Source: Bactericera cockerelli
Taxonomy: Eukaryota; Arthropoda; Insecta; Hemiptera; Triozidae
Assembly: GCA_024516035.1 (NCBI GenBank)
Contig: CM044959.1
Coordinates: 11,219,588-11,283,587 of the forward strand
Direction of reading: 5' to 3'
DNA length: 64,000 nt
Shown: positions 34,301 through 41,879 of the stretch, in pieces
How positions within the stretch are numbered: position 1 is the stretch's first letter
Layout of the letters: every line of letters starts with the position of its first letter
Notes under the pieces: model-generated
Database searches by the model: none
The model's input: the letters and a program-made list of their open reading frames with translations, nothing else
What the model was told of the DNA's origin: nothing
Program-made: the position numbers and the translations under genes

Positions 34301-37300
34301 AGTCTGCCAGGATAGGTGGCATGAACTCTGTCTAGCTCCTCAGGTGTGATGTTGCGGCAGATCTCAATGATGCGCAGCTTCACATTTTCCACATCTGTTG
34401 GCCTGGTTCGGTATGCTTAATATTTCACATTTTCCCACAGGTAGAAATTCATGACGGTGAGGTCCGGGGTGCGGGGGGTATAAGAGTTTGGTCCTCCTCT
34501 ACCGATGCATCTCTGAGGGAACATTCGATCAAGTTGTTCTCACACCCTCACATAAAAATGGGTGGGGCCTCGTCTTATTGGAACAACATTGTATCCTTAC
34601 CTTAATGTTGGTTTTAAGTTCAAATGAACTTTAAATACTTTAATCCCGTCAGCTTTCCGTCGATGAAGTACGGTCCAATAATCCTAGTGCTAAGGACACC
34701 GCACCAAACATTAAGACTCCATACATGCTGGCCATCAACTTCTCTCATCCAATGAGGGTTCCGTACATACAAACTTGAGGCACGGACTCGTGTGATGACT
34801 CACGCGCACGGAAATGAACGCGTTTTAGAGGTTATTCGTCTGCCATTTGAAGGAAAAAAATCGCAGAAAGTTAATTTTTTTTGCATTGTATGCTACTAAA
34901 TTTCTTCTTTTTTTTTAAGAAAAAAAAATAGGGGGTCGAATTTAAATTTCTGGACTTTTGGTCTTTTGAAACTGAAAAAAGTTTATGACCAATTTAAGGA
35001 CCTACGACTTCCTTAATGAAATAAAGCAAGTACATCAAATTAAAGAAGAGAACTTTACCTATCTTTTGACATTTTTATTTTTTTTACAACGTGTACCGGG
35101 TGCCCGTGATGACTTCCGCAACCTGGGCCTATTTTCTTCTAAAAACCATGTTTTTTCGGGACTCGAACCAAGGAATATTTTTTTTCTGTTTACTAATGTC
35201 ACTAACTTGCTTTGCATGTTTTGAAAGTAAAATAAAAAAATATGCATTCCATTTAAAATTCGGGAGAAACGGACATGTGCCCCCCTGAAAACGCCCTTAG
35301 GGGCGGTGGACGGAGGTTCAAAATATTTTCCCATGAAAATTCAGACTTCATATTGGGGACCAATTTTTTTTCAAGATCTTAACTCAAACCGTCCTCGAGA
35401 AAAAGATAGTGGCTGGGTGGTTTCGATCACCCTGTATAAAGAGCCGCAGGCAAATGTTATAGAGATCTACTTATTTTCATATACGTGATCAATTTTAAGG
35501 GGGGCCCCGTGGTTTTTCTCTTAATATTTTGCTCAACTGACTATGATTTTATTTAATATTGAAATCCAGCAAAACCAACTTGAAGGCCATTAAAAAACAC
35601 TTATAATTTGTGTAAGCTAATGCGGGGTCCTCAAATACCAAATCCGCAATTGGAGTAGGTAATCCGCTAGTGTCCATGTGGTTGATTCGAGGAGTAGATA
35701 GTAATAGGGGGCCCCGCGCATTTCTTTCAATTTATGTACTTTGCTATGAGTGTGTGTTTTTTCCCCTTTTATTTCTTCTTCTTACTCATTATCCAAAAAT
35801 ACCTAGTGTAAGCTTTTAAAAAACTCATAATACCTATTGCAAGCTTTTTAAAAATCTCATAATATCTAGTGTAAGCTGCTCAAGCGCGGGGCCCCCTAAA
35901 GCGCGGGGCCCTTGGCATCTGCCAAATCCGCCATATGGGTAATCCGGCACTGCCATCCACACCGATCCTACAGGAGGCCAGAATCCTGCACAAGCAAAAC
36001 AAAATGCTCGTCCGTGAATCCACGTTCCTGCCCGCCCTTTCGGTCCAGATGGAGAACAAAATCTTCATGGACCGCTCGTCCAGTGAGGAGGAAAGTGGCG
36101 AGGACACGGGGAGGGAAGAGGACAAAGGCACAATGGAGAGGAGTACGACGGAACAGTGGCTGAGGATATTGGAGAGGATCAAACGGGACAAGGGGAGCGA
36201 AGAGGAGATGAGATCTGTCGTTCATGCTGATCTACAGGTGAGATTGTCAGTCAGTCCTGATAGTTCAGTGGTCATGGCATCGGTCTGGTAATCCAGAGGT
36301 TCGAAACCTAGCCAGAACATTATTAATAAAAAAATCAATCAAACTTTATTTAAGATAATATAAAGCTGGTTTGTGAGTTTCCAACGAATGGATGGTAAAA
36401 AAACTAGCTTAAAAGACCTAGATGTGAAAGAGACTGGTAGTCAAGTGATTAACGCACTAGTCTGGTAATCCAGGTAGCGTGGGTATCCGTTGTTTCGAAT
36501 CCCATCCAGTGCGTGATTTTTACCTCATTAATTTGACTTTGTGACCACGTAATAATAATACTCTGAAGGTGAGGTGTTAGAAAATCTTGGAGCATTAAGC
36601 TCAGTATAAACACAAAAGTGAGAAGTTGTATTAGATGTATATGAATATCAGAACATACCTGGACAGCTGTTTCGAGCTTATTTGCTCTCATCAGCAGGTA
36701 ATAGTTCTGAATATCCATGCCATCAACTAACCTCTCTATTGTAATGATCAGTATAAACAGAAAACCTCGCCTAGTGGTTACTTTATACAAAATAGTGTTA
36801 TTACTATTATTAAATGATAGGACTCAATGTCCTCATGCTTGATATGCCATTTTTAATTCCATAATACAATCTGTGTGAGGTTAACAGCTCAAAGAACTAC
36901 TAGTTAAGAACTGACAAAAATTTGTTAGATAAGATTTATTTTTATTGCATATAATGCCCAAGGGCTTCATACAACGACAATGGTATAAAAGTATACAATA
37001 CATATAGGTAAGATTAAGTTATTAAAATTTATCATCTAAATATTCTTCAAGTAAGCCTTATTCAATAGAAAACTTTTAATGTTCCTTTAAAATTCTCTTT
37101 CTGATTAGTCCTATATGACAGTTTAGCCCTAACTTAACAATCATTGTTCCCCGCTGTCCTCAGTGCTACGTGTGCAAGGAGCAGCCCATCCTGGGCACCC
37201 GCTGGCACTGTCTCTCCTGCTCCTGCAACGACACCTCCCTCAACCTATGCAACGACTGCACCGTACTGCAGCTGCACTCCCCCACTGCAGCCAGAGTGCA

Positions 37301-37448
37301 TCCACTGCACCATCTGATGCATCCGTATCCGCTGCTTGGCTTCCATACAGTCACTAGTGATGGGCAGCCACTGGACTTGAACTATCTCCCCTCCTCTGCT
37401 TTCACCTCCACGAGCTATCTGGACCCGAATAGGAGAATAGAATACTAG
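28148..37448 (+). CDS. ZZZ3: ZZZ3 orthologue (ATAC complex SANT/ZZ-finger protein), complete
   Basis: Seven exons: 28148-28366, 29146-29265, 29676-29849, 30367-30469, 31788-31897, 35974-36237, 37164-37448. All have GT-AG junctions and consistent phase, giving 424 residues. Residues 172-224 form a SANT/Myb-like domain ([19 protein letters not shown] .. KIAKELGNRT .. [11 protein letters not shown]). An acidic stretch ([18 protein letters not shown]) lies in exon 6. Residues 331-362 form a ZZ zinc finger (CYVC .. RWHCLSC .. LCNDC), followed by a His-rich segment. The C-terminus (TSYLDPN) resembles vertebrate ZZZ3. In vertebrates ZZZ3 binds the histone H3 tail through the ZZ domain and belongs to the GCN5/PCAF-containing ATAC complex; this is family knowledge. 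The protein is much shorter than vertebrate ZZZ3 (about 900 residues), lacking most of the N-terminal extension. Confidence 0.9.
28657..28960. repeat. Repeat P fragment and SINE D remnant in ZZZ3 intron 1
   Basis: 28660-28725 plus: 'attgcctcaggcaataatcc' and 'cgccctttgtgatatatg'. 28745-28955: diverged SINE D (minus), 'cgcctctgatgggcacaaag', 'taaatttaggtgctgggtca'. Confidence 0.55.
29146..29265 (+). CDS. ZZZ3: ZZZ3 exon 2
   Basis: 40 codons ([11 protein letters not shown] .. PPKRRIAK). Acceptor is ttgcatttccag; donor is AAA|GTAAGT; phase 0 on both sides. Confidence 0.85.
29676..29849 (+). CDS. ZZZ3: ZZZ3 exon 3
   Basis: 58 codons ([12 protein letters not shown] .. [10 protein letters not shown]). 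Acceptor is gttttcag; donor is [18 protein letters not shown] resembles the segment before the SANT domain in other ZZZ3 proteins. Confidence 0.8.
30055..30190 (-). repeat. SINE F tail fragment in ZZZ3 intron 3
   Basis: Contains 'caacctcatggttgaggttg' and 'gatgcccttcctgacacc', the inverse of the F tail. Confidence 0.6.
30367..30469 (+). CDS. ZZZ3: ZZZ3 exon 4 (SANT domain, first half)
   Basis: Encodes [19 protein letters not shown] .. RFRKIAKEL and ends in phase 1 at a GTAAGT donor. The exon's 3' end and donor are tandemly repeated in the intron (see 30446-30615). Confidence 0.9.
30446..30615 (+). repeat. 42-bp tandem repeat carrying the exon 4 splice donor, 4 copies
   Basis: The unit is (t)cggaaaattgctagagaatt-ag|gtaagtgaatcataatatat. 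Donor-like AG|GTAAGTGA occurs at 30470, 30512, 30554 and 30596, spaced exactly 42 bp. The first copy is the genuine exon end; the other three are intronic. Use of a later donor adds the in-frame codon TGA (gta-ag TGA), so it would terminate translation. Confidence 0.9.
30703..30918 (-). repeat. SINE A copy in ZZZ3 intron 4
   Basis: Inverse of family A: 'ttattccagcagtaagctc', 'gggtttcgaacctacgaact', 'ctgagctaccgggatag'. Confidence 0.85.
31180..31307 (+). repeat. SINE C copy, split by a LINE insertion
   Basis: Head 'tagctcgattggtaaggtgg', box B 'ggtggttcgagtcccatg', body 'tgatatcacaaatgtgattc'. The last bases (gattcacacaaata) are the LINE target site. The SINE resumes at 31714-31731. Confidence 0.75.
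31308..31713 (-). mobile_element. 5'-truncated LINE 3' end (RT C-terminal fragment)
   Basis: Minus-strand translation gives [20 protein letters not shown] .. [14 protein letters not shown] .. [14 protein letters not shown]. This is the C-terminal region common in insect non-LTR reverse transcriptases. The plus-strand left end is (CTTA)n, i.e. a TAAG repeat tail. The 14-bp target duplication gattcacacaaata is at 31294-31307 and 31714-31727. The catalytic RT core is absent. Confidence 0.85.
31788..31897 (+). CDS. ZZZ3: ZZZ3 exon 5 (SANT domain, second half)
   Basis: Encodes (G)[20 protein letters not shown] .. SRKKTRK. Acceptor is atattttcag; donor is AAG|GTATTG. The NRT..QV.SRVQKYY helix is strongly ZZZ3-like. 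Confidence 0.9.
32346..32756 (-). repeat. SINE A copy split by repeat P
   Basis: Tail and body at 32346-32471, head at 32676-32756 (atgtcccggctgggtttcg .. gctaccgggacagaca). The halves join cleanly once repeat P and one copy of the 5-bp duplication atgtc are removed. A SINE C tail (32757-32815) follows. Confidence 0.85.
32472..32675 (+). repeat. Repeat P, full length with defined ends
   Basis: Starts 'gttgggtggaagagttggg', core 'gattgccataggcaataacc' and 'ccgccctttagttaggac'. It ends '..aataaagcattgtacaataata'. Target duplication is atgtc. No pol III box is recognised, and there is no terminal inverted repeat. Confidence 0.8.
33563..35434. mobile_element. TA-flanked element with ~675-bp inverted repeats and decayed mariner-like transposase
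   Basis: Termini are 'cagggtgatcgaaaccacc' and its inverse, with TA on both sides (33561-33562, 35435-35436). Arms run about 33563-34238 and 34761-35434. In the unpaired centre, the minus strand from about 34260 to 34520 translates with frame breaks to [19 protein letters not shown] and [13 protein letters not shown] .. [20 protein letters not shown]. This matches the C-terminal pattern of mariner-family transposases. It is nested inside the hAT element. Confidence 0.85.
34240..34740 (-). pseudogene. Decayed mariner-family transposase C-terminus
   Basis: Several in-frame stops and frameshifts break the reading frame. Recognisable pieces are the TPDLT..NFYLW segment near the third catalytic Asp and the [16 protein letters not shown] terminus. 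It is not a functional gene. Confidence 0.7.
35974..36237 (+). CDS. ZZZ3: ZZZ3 exon 6
   Basis: 88 codons, phase 0 on both ends ([17 protein letters not shown] .. VHADLQ), with an acidic Ser/Glu-rich stretch. The acceptor (gatcctacag) lies only 13 bp downstream of the hAT target duplication. Donor is CAG|GTGAGA. Confidence 0.85.
36254..36322 (+). repeat. SINE A-like head fragment in ZZZ3 intron 6
   Basis: 'gtcctgatagttcagtggtc', 'ctggtaatccagaggttcg', then 'aaacctagccagaacatta'. It starts 17 bp after the exon 6 donor. Confidence 0.6.
36612..36747 (-). mobile_element. 136-bp insertion with hammerhead ribozyme (Penelope-like / retrozyme-like fragment)
   Basis: Flanked by 11-bp direct repeats tcagtataaac (36601-36611 and 36748-36758). 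The minus strand carries a complete hammerhead core. Family assignment to Penelope-like elements is by analogy: their pseudo-LTRs carry minimal hammerheads with a very short stem III. No Penelope RT is in the window. Confidence 0.7.
36648..36710 (-). ncRNA. Type I minimal hammerhead ribozyme
   Basis: On the minus strand: stem I uaccug/caggua (36695-36700 with 36656-36661), CUGAUGA (36694-36688), stem II gagc-aaauaa-gcuc, GAAA, short stem III A-C/G-U closed by an AGCU loop, and cleavage after GUC (C opposite 36662). Stem I continues beyond an internal loop as ucagaac/guucuga (36704-36710 with 36648-36654), giving the loop expected for tertiary contact. All catalytic-core positions that I can check are conserved. 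Confidence 0.85.
37164..37448 (+). CDS. ZZZ3: ZZZ3 exon 7 (ZZ zinc finger and C-terminus)
   Basis: 94 codons plus TAG. Zinc ligands include C331, C334, C346, C349, C359 and C362, with downstream His residues. The last 90 nt, including the stop codon, form the coding part of the tandem array that follows. Confidence 0.9.
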   Translation, partial: CYVCKEQPILGTRWHCLSCSCNDTSLNLCNDCTVLQLHSPTAARVHPLHHLMHPYPLLGFHTVTSDGQPLDLNYLPSSAFTSTSYLDPNRRIEY

Positions 37449-38840
37449 AGTGTGTCTAGTCTACACCTATCTGCTGCTAGGCTTCCATACAGTCACTAGT
37501 CTACACCTATCTGCTGCTAGGCTTCCATACAGTCACTAGTGATGGGCAGCCACTGGACTTGAACTATCTCCCCTCCTCTGCTTTCACCTCCACGAGCTAT
37601 CTGGACCCGAATAGGAGAATAGAATACTAGAGTGTGTCTAGTCTACACCTATCTGCTGCTAGGCTTCCATACAGTCACTAGTCTACACCTATCTGCTGCT
37701 AGGCTTCCATACAGTCACTAGTCTACACCTATCTGCTGCTAGGCTTCCATACAGTCACTAGTCTACACCTATCTGCTGCTTGGCTTCCATACAGTCACTA
37801 GTGATGGGCAGCCACTGGACTTGAACTATCTCCCCTCCTCTGCTTTCACCTCCACGAGCTATCTGGACCCGAATAGGAGAATAGAATACTAGAGTGTGTC
37901 TAGTCTACACCTATCTGCTGCTAGGCTTCCATACAGTCACTAGTCTACACCTATCTGCTGCTAGGCTTCCATACAGTCACTAGTGATGGGCAGCCACTGG
38001 ACTTGAACTATCTCCCCTCCTCTGCTTTCACCTCCACGAGCTATCTGGACCCGAATAGGAGAATAGAATACTAGAGTGTGTCTAGTCTACACCTATCTGC
38101 TGCTAGGCTTCCATACAGTCACTAGTCTACACCTATCTGCTGCTAGGCTTCCATACAGTCACTAGTCTACACCTATCTGCTGCTAGGCTTCCATACAGTC
38201 ACTAGTCTACACCTATCTGCTGCTTGGCTTCCATACAGTCACTAGTGATGGGCAGCCACTGGACTTGAACTATCTCCCCTCCTCTGCTTTCACCTCCACG
38301 AGCTATCTGGACCCGAATAGGAGAATAGAGTACTAGAGTGTGTCTAGTCTACACCTATCTGCTGCCAGGCTTCCATACAGTCACTAGTAATGGGCAGCCA
38401 CTGGACTTGAACTATCTCCCCTCCTCTGCTTTCACCTCCACGAGCTATCTGGACCCAAATAGGAGAATAGAATACTAGAGTGTGTCTAGTCTACACCTAT
38501 CTGCTGCTAGGCTTCCATACAGTCACTAGTGATGGGCAGCCACTGGACTTGAACTATCTCCCCTCCTCTGCTTTCACCTCCACGAGCTATCTGGACCCGA
38601 ATAGGAGAATAGAATACTAGAGTGTGTCTAGTCTACACCTGTCTGCTGCTAGGCTTCCATACAGTCACTAGTGATGGGCAGCCACTGGACTTGAACTATC
38701 TCCCCTCCTCTGCTTTCACCTCCACGAGCTATCTGGACCCGAATAGGAGAATAGAATACTAGAGTGTGTCTAGTCTACACCTATCCGCTGCTAGGCTTCC
38801 ATACAGTCACTAGTGATGGGCAGCCACTGGACTTGAACTA
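37341..38840 (+). repeat. Tandem array of the ZZZ3 terminal coding segment
   Basis: The motif gatgggcagcc begins at 37359, 37541, 37803, 37985, 38247, 38389 (as aatgggc), 38531, 38673 and 38815. Spacings are 182, 262, 182, 262, 142, 142, 142, 142. The 142-bp unit holds the last 90 nt of the ZZZ3 CDS with TAG plus 52 nt of 3'UTR. Longer units contain one or three extra 40-bp subunits (ctacacctatctgctgctag..). The first copy is the functional exon end; the others would lie in the 3'UTR. The ninth copy is truncated by AT-rich sequence. Confidence 0.95.
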
Positions 38841-38862
38841 TTTTTATTGTTATTTAATTTTT

Positions 38863-39121
38863 TAAAGATGAGTGTTTCACAGCCTTTTTTTATTTTGTAG
38901 CTATGAAACAGAAGCTTGTGGTCTGTGCTGTAGTTTGCCCATCCCGTAGTATGCCTCCCCTCTGGTGGTCGAGAAGTGACATAATACTTCCCAATTAGGT
39001 GCTGGTTCAACCCTTGTAAACAACTGTAACCAAATTTTAAGTACAATTTTTTTGTCGACTCTGGGGATCGAACGCGGGACCTTGGCAAGCGAGTATCTTA
39101 CCACTCAGTTAATTGTACGTG
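38863..39121 (-). repeat. SINE D copy
   Basis: Inverse of family D: 'gatgagtgtttcacagcc', 'gcctcccctctggtggtcga', 'ctctggggatcgaacgcggg'. It lies directly after the array, with a small internal deletion near 39015. Confidence 0.8.
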
Positions 39122-39800
39122 ATATCCTTTGCTAGTAGTAGGTATTATGAGAGAAAAACACAATTGGTTTTTCAGGGAGACATAATGTATTTCCTCATAA
39201 ATGTAAAGTTTGAACTATGAATTGATCTGACATCGAGATATTTTCTCCTTGGAGAGTGAAAAAAAAACACCAGTTCTCGTATTTTCTTAACAAAAGAATA
39301 AATAATTTATATATTTTTTACATTGTAACATTTTTAACAAATTAATTAAATAAAAAAGTGTAATTTATTTTTTACCTATAGATTTCAGAAGGAAAAATAG
39401 ATTTTATTAGGGGGTAGAACTGGATTAATTTTAAGGCCACGTGTGGGGGATGCTTTTATTGTGAAACAAATTGTTGGGATAATGAGGCCCAAGAGTTCAA
39501 TTTTCATTACATGTACAAGTTAGACAGTAAATTGATATGAACAAAAGCTGCCAAATTCCTCACTCGTAACTGAGATTTAGATCAAACACCTCGGCCGAGG
39601 TGTGATGAACGCCCTAGACAAAGAAAGAGACAGCGCGGCAGAGTGTCAGGTAACGGATTATATTTTCAACAATATTTTTTTTCGACCAATTAATTTGAGC
39701 ATGTGACCATATAATAATAAGCCTCCGAGGTTTAGCCCAAGTTGAGGGTCTTTTAACTATAATCCTATCTTAACAATAATCCTGATTTATTATTTGGTTC
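39122..39800. other. No gene seen
   Basis: AT-rich sequence between the ZZZ3 3' region and the convergent minus-strand gene. A SINE B body scrap may lie near 39690-39730 ('tgtgaccatataataataag'). Confidence 0.4.
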
Positions 39801-39807
39801 TAATAAT

Positions 39808-39962
39808 ATCCATTTATGTGCTGGGTCAACACGAGCGCACCGGAAAGGTATCCCTTACCAAACAACTGTAACAAAATTTCGAGTACAATTTTTTTGTCGG
39901 CTCTAGATTTCGAACCCGGAACCTTCCGCATAACAAGCTTACCACTGAGCTAATCATGCGCT
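39808..39962 (-). repeat. SINE D copy, tail truncated
   Basis: Minus-strand head 'gagcgcatgattagctcagt', box B 'cgggttcgaaatctagag', then 'ttccggtgcgctcgtgttg'. Confidence 0.75.
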
Positions 39963-39984
39963 CAATCCTCAATAGTTGTTTTTT

Positions 39985-40283
39985 TATTATTAATTTGGGT
40001 TTAACGTCGCTTTCAACTGCATGGTCACATCACGACAGGGCTGTTACCTTCCATTCACAGGAAGGTCACAAACCTGCTACCCACATCACCCCGCCTGGGT
40101 TGGCCCGGAAGGCCAGCATCACGAAGTCTTCACCTCACTGGACCTTGCTTAACCTGGGATCAGTACACTTCGGTTTTGTAACGTATACGCTTATAAGAGA
40201 AATTTCTCACAACCGTACTGATTGCGGGTTAACTTCGCTCATCCTACGAGAACCGATGCACTCAACGTGCCATCGACGCTGGC
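39985..40283 (-). repeat. 5S-derived SINE (SINE G) forming the 3' end of the neighbouring gene
   Basis: Minus strand: 'gccagcgtcgatggcacgtt', 'cggttctcgtaggatgagc', 'ttcctgtgaatggaaggtaa', tail 'aaagcgacgttaaaccc'. An A-rich end with AATAAA-like words follows. The first base of the SINE (40283) is immediately after the stop codon of the gene at 40284-41401. Confidence 0.8.
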
Positions 40284-40450
40284 TCAACAAATGTCCAAAT
40301 CTTTCAACTCCTCGTCCAGCAGATCCTCGCATATCACAGTTCTAGGCAGGTTCCTCCACTTGCACTGCTCAGTGGACGAGGAGGCTTTGGTTGGGACTCG
40401 GTCCACAGTTAGGCCTTGCTTGAGTTTGTCCGACAGGGAAATGTTCAGAT
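40284..40450 (-). CDS. Unrecognised gene, last exon
   Basis: 167 bp ending in TGA at 40286-40284. It encodes LNISLSDKLKQGLTVDRVPT and the acidic end CEDLLDEELKDLDIC. Confidence 0.7.
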
Positions 40451-41401
40451 CTGAGAACAAGCAATTGTTTTATTAAATAATAATAGAAAATCTTATAATA
40501 ATAGCACAGAACTTTAGAGTTTAACGTCGTTTTTCAACTGCATGACATCATACACGACGGGGGTTTTACCCTCCATTCGCAGGAAACTTACAAACCTGCT
40601 ACCCACATTGACCTCACCCAGCCTGAGTTGGGCCGGAATGCCAGCATCACGAAGTCTTCACCTCGCTGACAAACAATTAATAGACTGAGAACAGGCAGAA
40701 TACAGTCGAATACAACACAGGCGATAAACAGGACTTGTGTAACCAGGAAACCTGGCGGATACACTGAAAAAAAAACTCGTTTTCAGAGACTTTTTTTTCT
40801 GAAAAAAAAAAATATTGCATCTCGTAATACCGCTTCGGTGAGTAAACCCGGGTTAACATTGTAATTAACTTACTGAACCTCAGTAGCTTGATCGGTAAGG
40901 CGGCAGACTTGTAACCAGGAGGTCGATGGTTCGAGTCTCAAGTTCGGTAAAAAAAAAATGCAGTGTGAATTTGAGTAGTTTTGACATCACGAAAGTGATA
41001 AACAAAAATATAACGATAATAATAATAATAATATCGCCTGATTTAAACTGCACGATTAGAACTAATATAAAGTCCCAATATTCCAGCAGTAAGCCCAAGA
41101 CGTATTATTATTTGGTAAAAATCCCAAATGGAAGGATAACATATTATGTCCCGGCTGGGTTTCGAACCCACGACCTCTGGAATCTTTGGATTCACAGAGT
41201 GCCGCCTTTACCACTGAGCTACCGGGACAGCTTTCAACTTACTCGACGTCTTCAGCTTCAAGACCAGTCCTTCGTAGATGCCCTCTCTCTGTAGGAACTG
41301 CAGGTGTTTGTCGTTCTTGAGTGTGAACAGGGCTTGGTAGGCCAGCTCCACACAGGTCTTGATTTCATGCTTCTTCCTAACATCCTGCTCACTTGTGAAT
41401 T
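40284..41401 (-). CDS. Unrecognised gene, two terminal exons (partial)
   Basis: Minus-strand exons are 41401-41243 and 40450-40284. They read (x)FTSEQDVRKKHEIKTCVELA .. FTLKNDKHLQFLQREGIYEG .. LKLKTS-N-LNISLSDKLKQGLTVDRVPT .. EQCKWRNLPRTVICEDLLDE .. LDIC*. Splice sites fit: acceptor ttctcttgcag at 41402-41403, donor GTAAGT after 41243, acceptor ttgttctcag before 40450, with phase 1 kept. Composition and splicing look genuine. The helical, charged sequence has no motif that I recognise, and I assign no function. Upstream exons must lie at higher coordinates, perhaps in or beyond the assembly gap. Confidence 0.7.
40516..40670 (-). repeat. 5S-derived SINE (SINE G), head truncated
   Basis: Intronic copy in the unrecognised gene. 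Central domain 'ccctccattcgcaggaaac', 'cacccagcctgagttggg'. It stops inside the head at 'gaagtcttcacctcgctgac'. Confidence 0.75.
40876..41012 (+). repeat. SINE C copy
   Basis: 'cctcagtagcttgatcggta', 'ggtcgatggttcgagtctca', body 'gacatcacgaaagtgataaa'. Confidence 0.8.
41013..41229 (-). repeat. SINE A copy, full length
   Basis: Inverse of family A with a (TAA)n tail (41015-41035) through 'ctgagctaccgggacagc'. It abuts the SINE C copy tail-to-tail. Confidence 0.85.
41243..41401 (-). CDS. Unrecognised gene, penultimate exon
   Basis: 159 bp, entering in phase 1 (two bases complete a codon) and leaving in phase 1. It encodes VRKKHEIKTCVELAYQALF and KHLQFLQREGIYEGLVLKL, probably alpha-helical. 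A SINE A copy (41013-41229) lies 13 bp past its donor. Confidence 0.75.
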
Positions 41402-41423
41402 CTGCAAGAGAATAAATCATCGG

Positions 41424-41535
41424 AAGAGAATGCCGTTGGCATTAGCACCGCCCTTGATCAAGTTTAATTCTATTAATTTTAATTTCATTTTCTATGTATT
41501 TTATATAATCTATGTAAATAAAACTTGATCCAATG
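41424..41535 (+). repeat. Repeat P-related copy
   Basis: 'agagaatgccgttggcatta', 'caccgcccttgatcaagttt', ending 'atgtaaataaaacttgatcc'. A related minus-strand copy lies at about 53275-53475. Confidence 0.5.
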
Positions 41536-41578
41536 TGTTTAGTAAAATTTATCATTTATTCTAAAAGCGGGCACAACA

Positions 41579-41817
41579 ATTTCCGGCCCTACCCAGGCTG
41601 GGTCAGGTTAATGTGGGTACCTGGTACGATTCGCAGCGAATGGAGGGTAAAACCCCCGTCTTAATCCAGGACGATAAATAAAATAGAATCGTTGGCGTTA
41701 GGAAGGGCATCCAGCCGTAAAAAATGTGCCAAAACCAACCAACCTCAATCTTGAGGTTGAAAAACGTTGACCCTACTTGAGCGGGATAAGACAGAGTAAA
41801 AGAAGAAGAAGAAGAAT
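41579..41817 (+). repeat. SINE F copy lacking its tRNA head
   Basis: Starts in the central domain ('ccggccctacccaggctggg'). The tail is 'gttaggaagggcatccagcc' and it ends 'aaaagaagaagaagaa'. Confidence 0.8.
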
Positions 41818-41879
41818 ACAAAAAAACGGCCACAAGGGATTAGTTCTTTGGATTAGTTAAAGATACAATAAAAGTTAGA

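Larger units (their letters stand above)
33043..35952. mobile_element. hAT-type DNA element (non-autonomous), with nested element
   Basis: Terminal inverted repeats are 'cagtgccggatta' (33043) and 'taatccggcactg' (ending 35952). A perfect 8-bp target duplication ccatccac (33035-33042 and 35953-35960) is the hAT hallmark. Subterminal GC-rich 'gcgcggggcccc' blocks occur at both ends. No hAT transposase is seen. 33467-33560 contains a repeat P-like segment. The element lies in ZZZ3 intron 5, 13 bp plus the duplication upstream of exon 6. Confidence 0.9.
36430..36810 (+). repeat. SINE B copy split by a 136-bp ribozyme-bearing insertion
   Basis: The head and body run from 36430 to about 36600 ('actggtagtcaagtgattaa', 'gtttcgaatcccatccag'). 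The tail resumes at 36759 ('aacctcgcctagtggttac'). The interruption is flanked by the 11-bp direct repeat tcagtataaac. Confidence 0.8.

Noticed and set aside
35059..35334. 91-aa and neighbouring frames in the 33.5-35.4 kb element
   Set aside because: Mirrored in both inverted arms; they are terminal repeat sequence and not a transposase.
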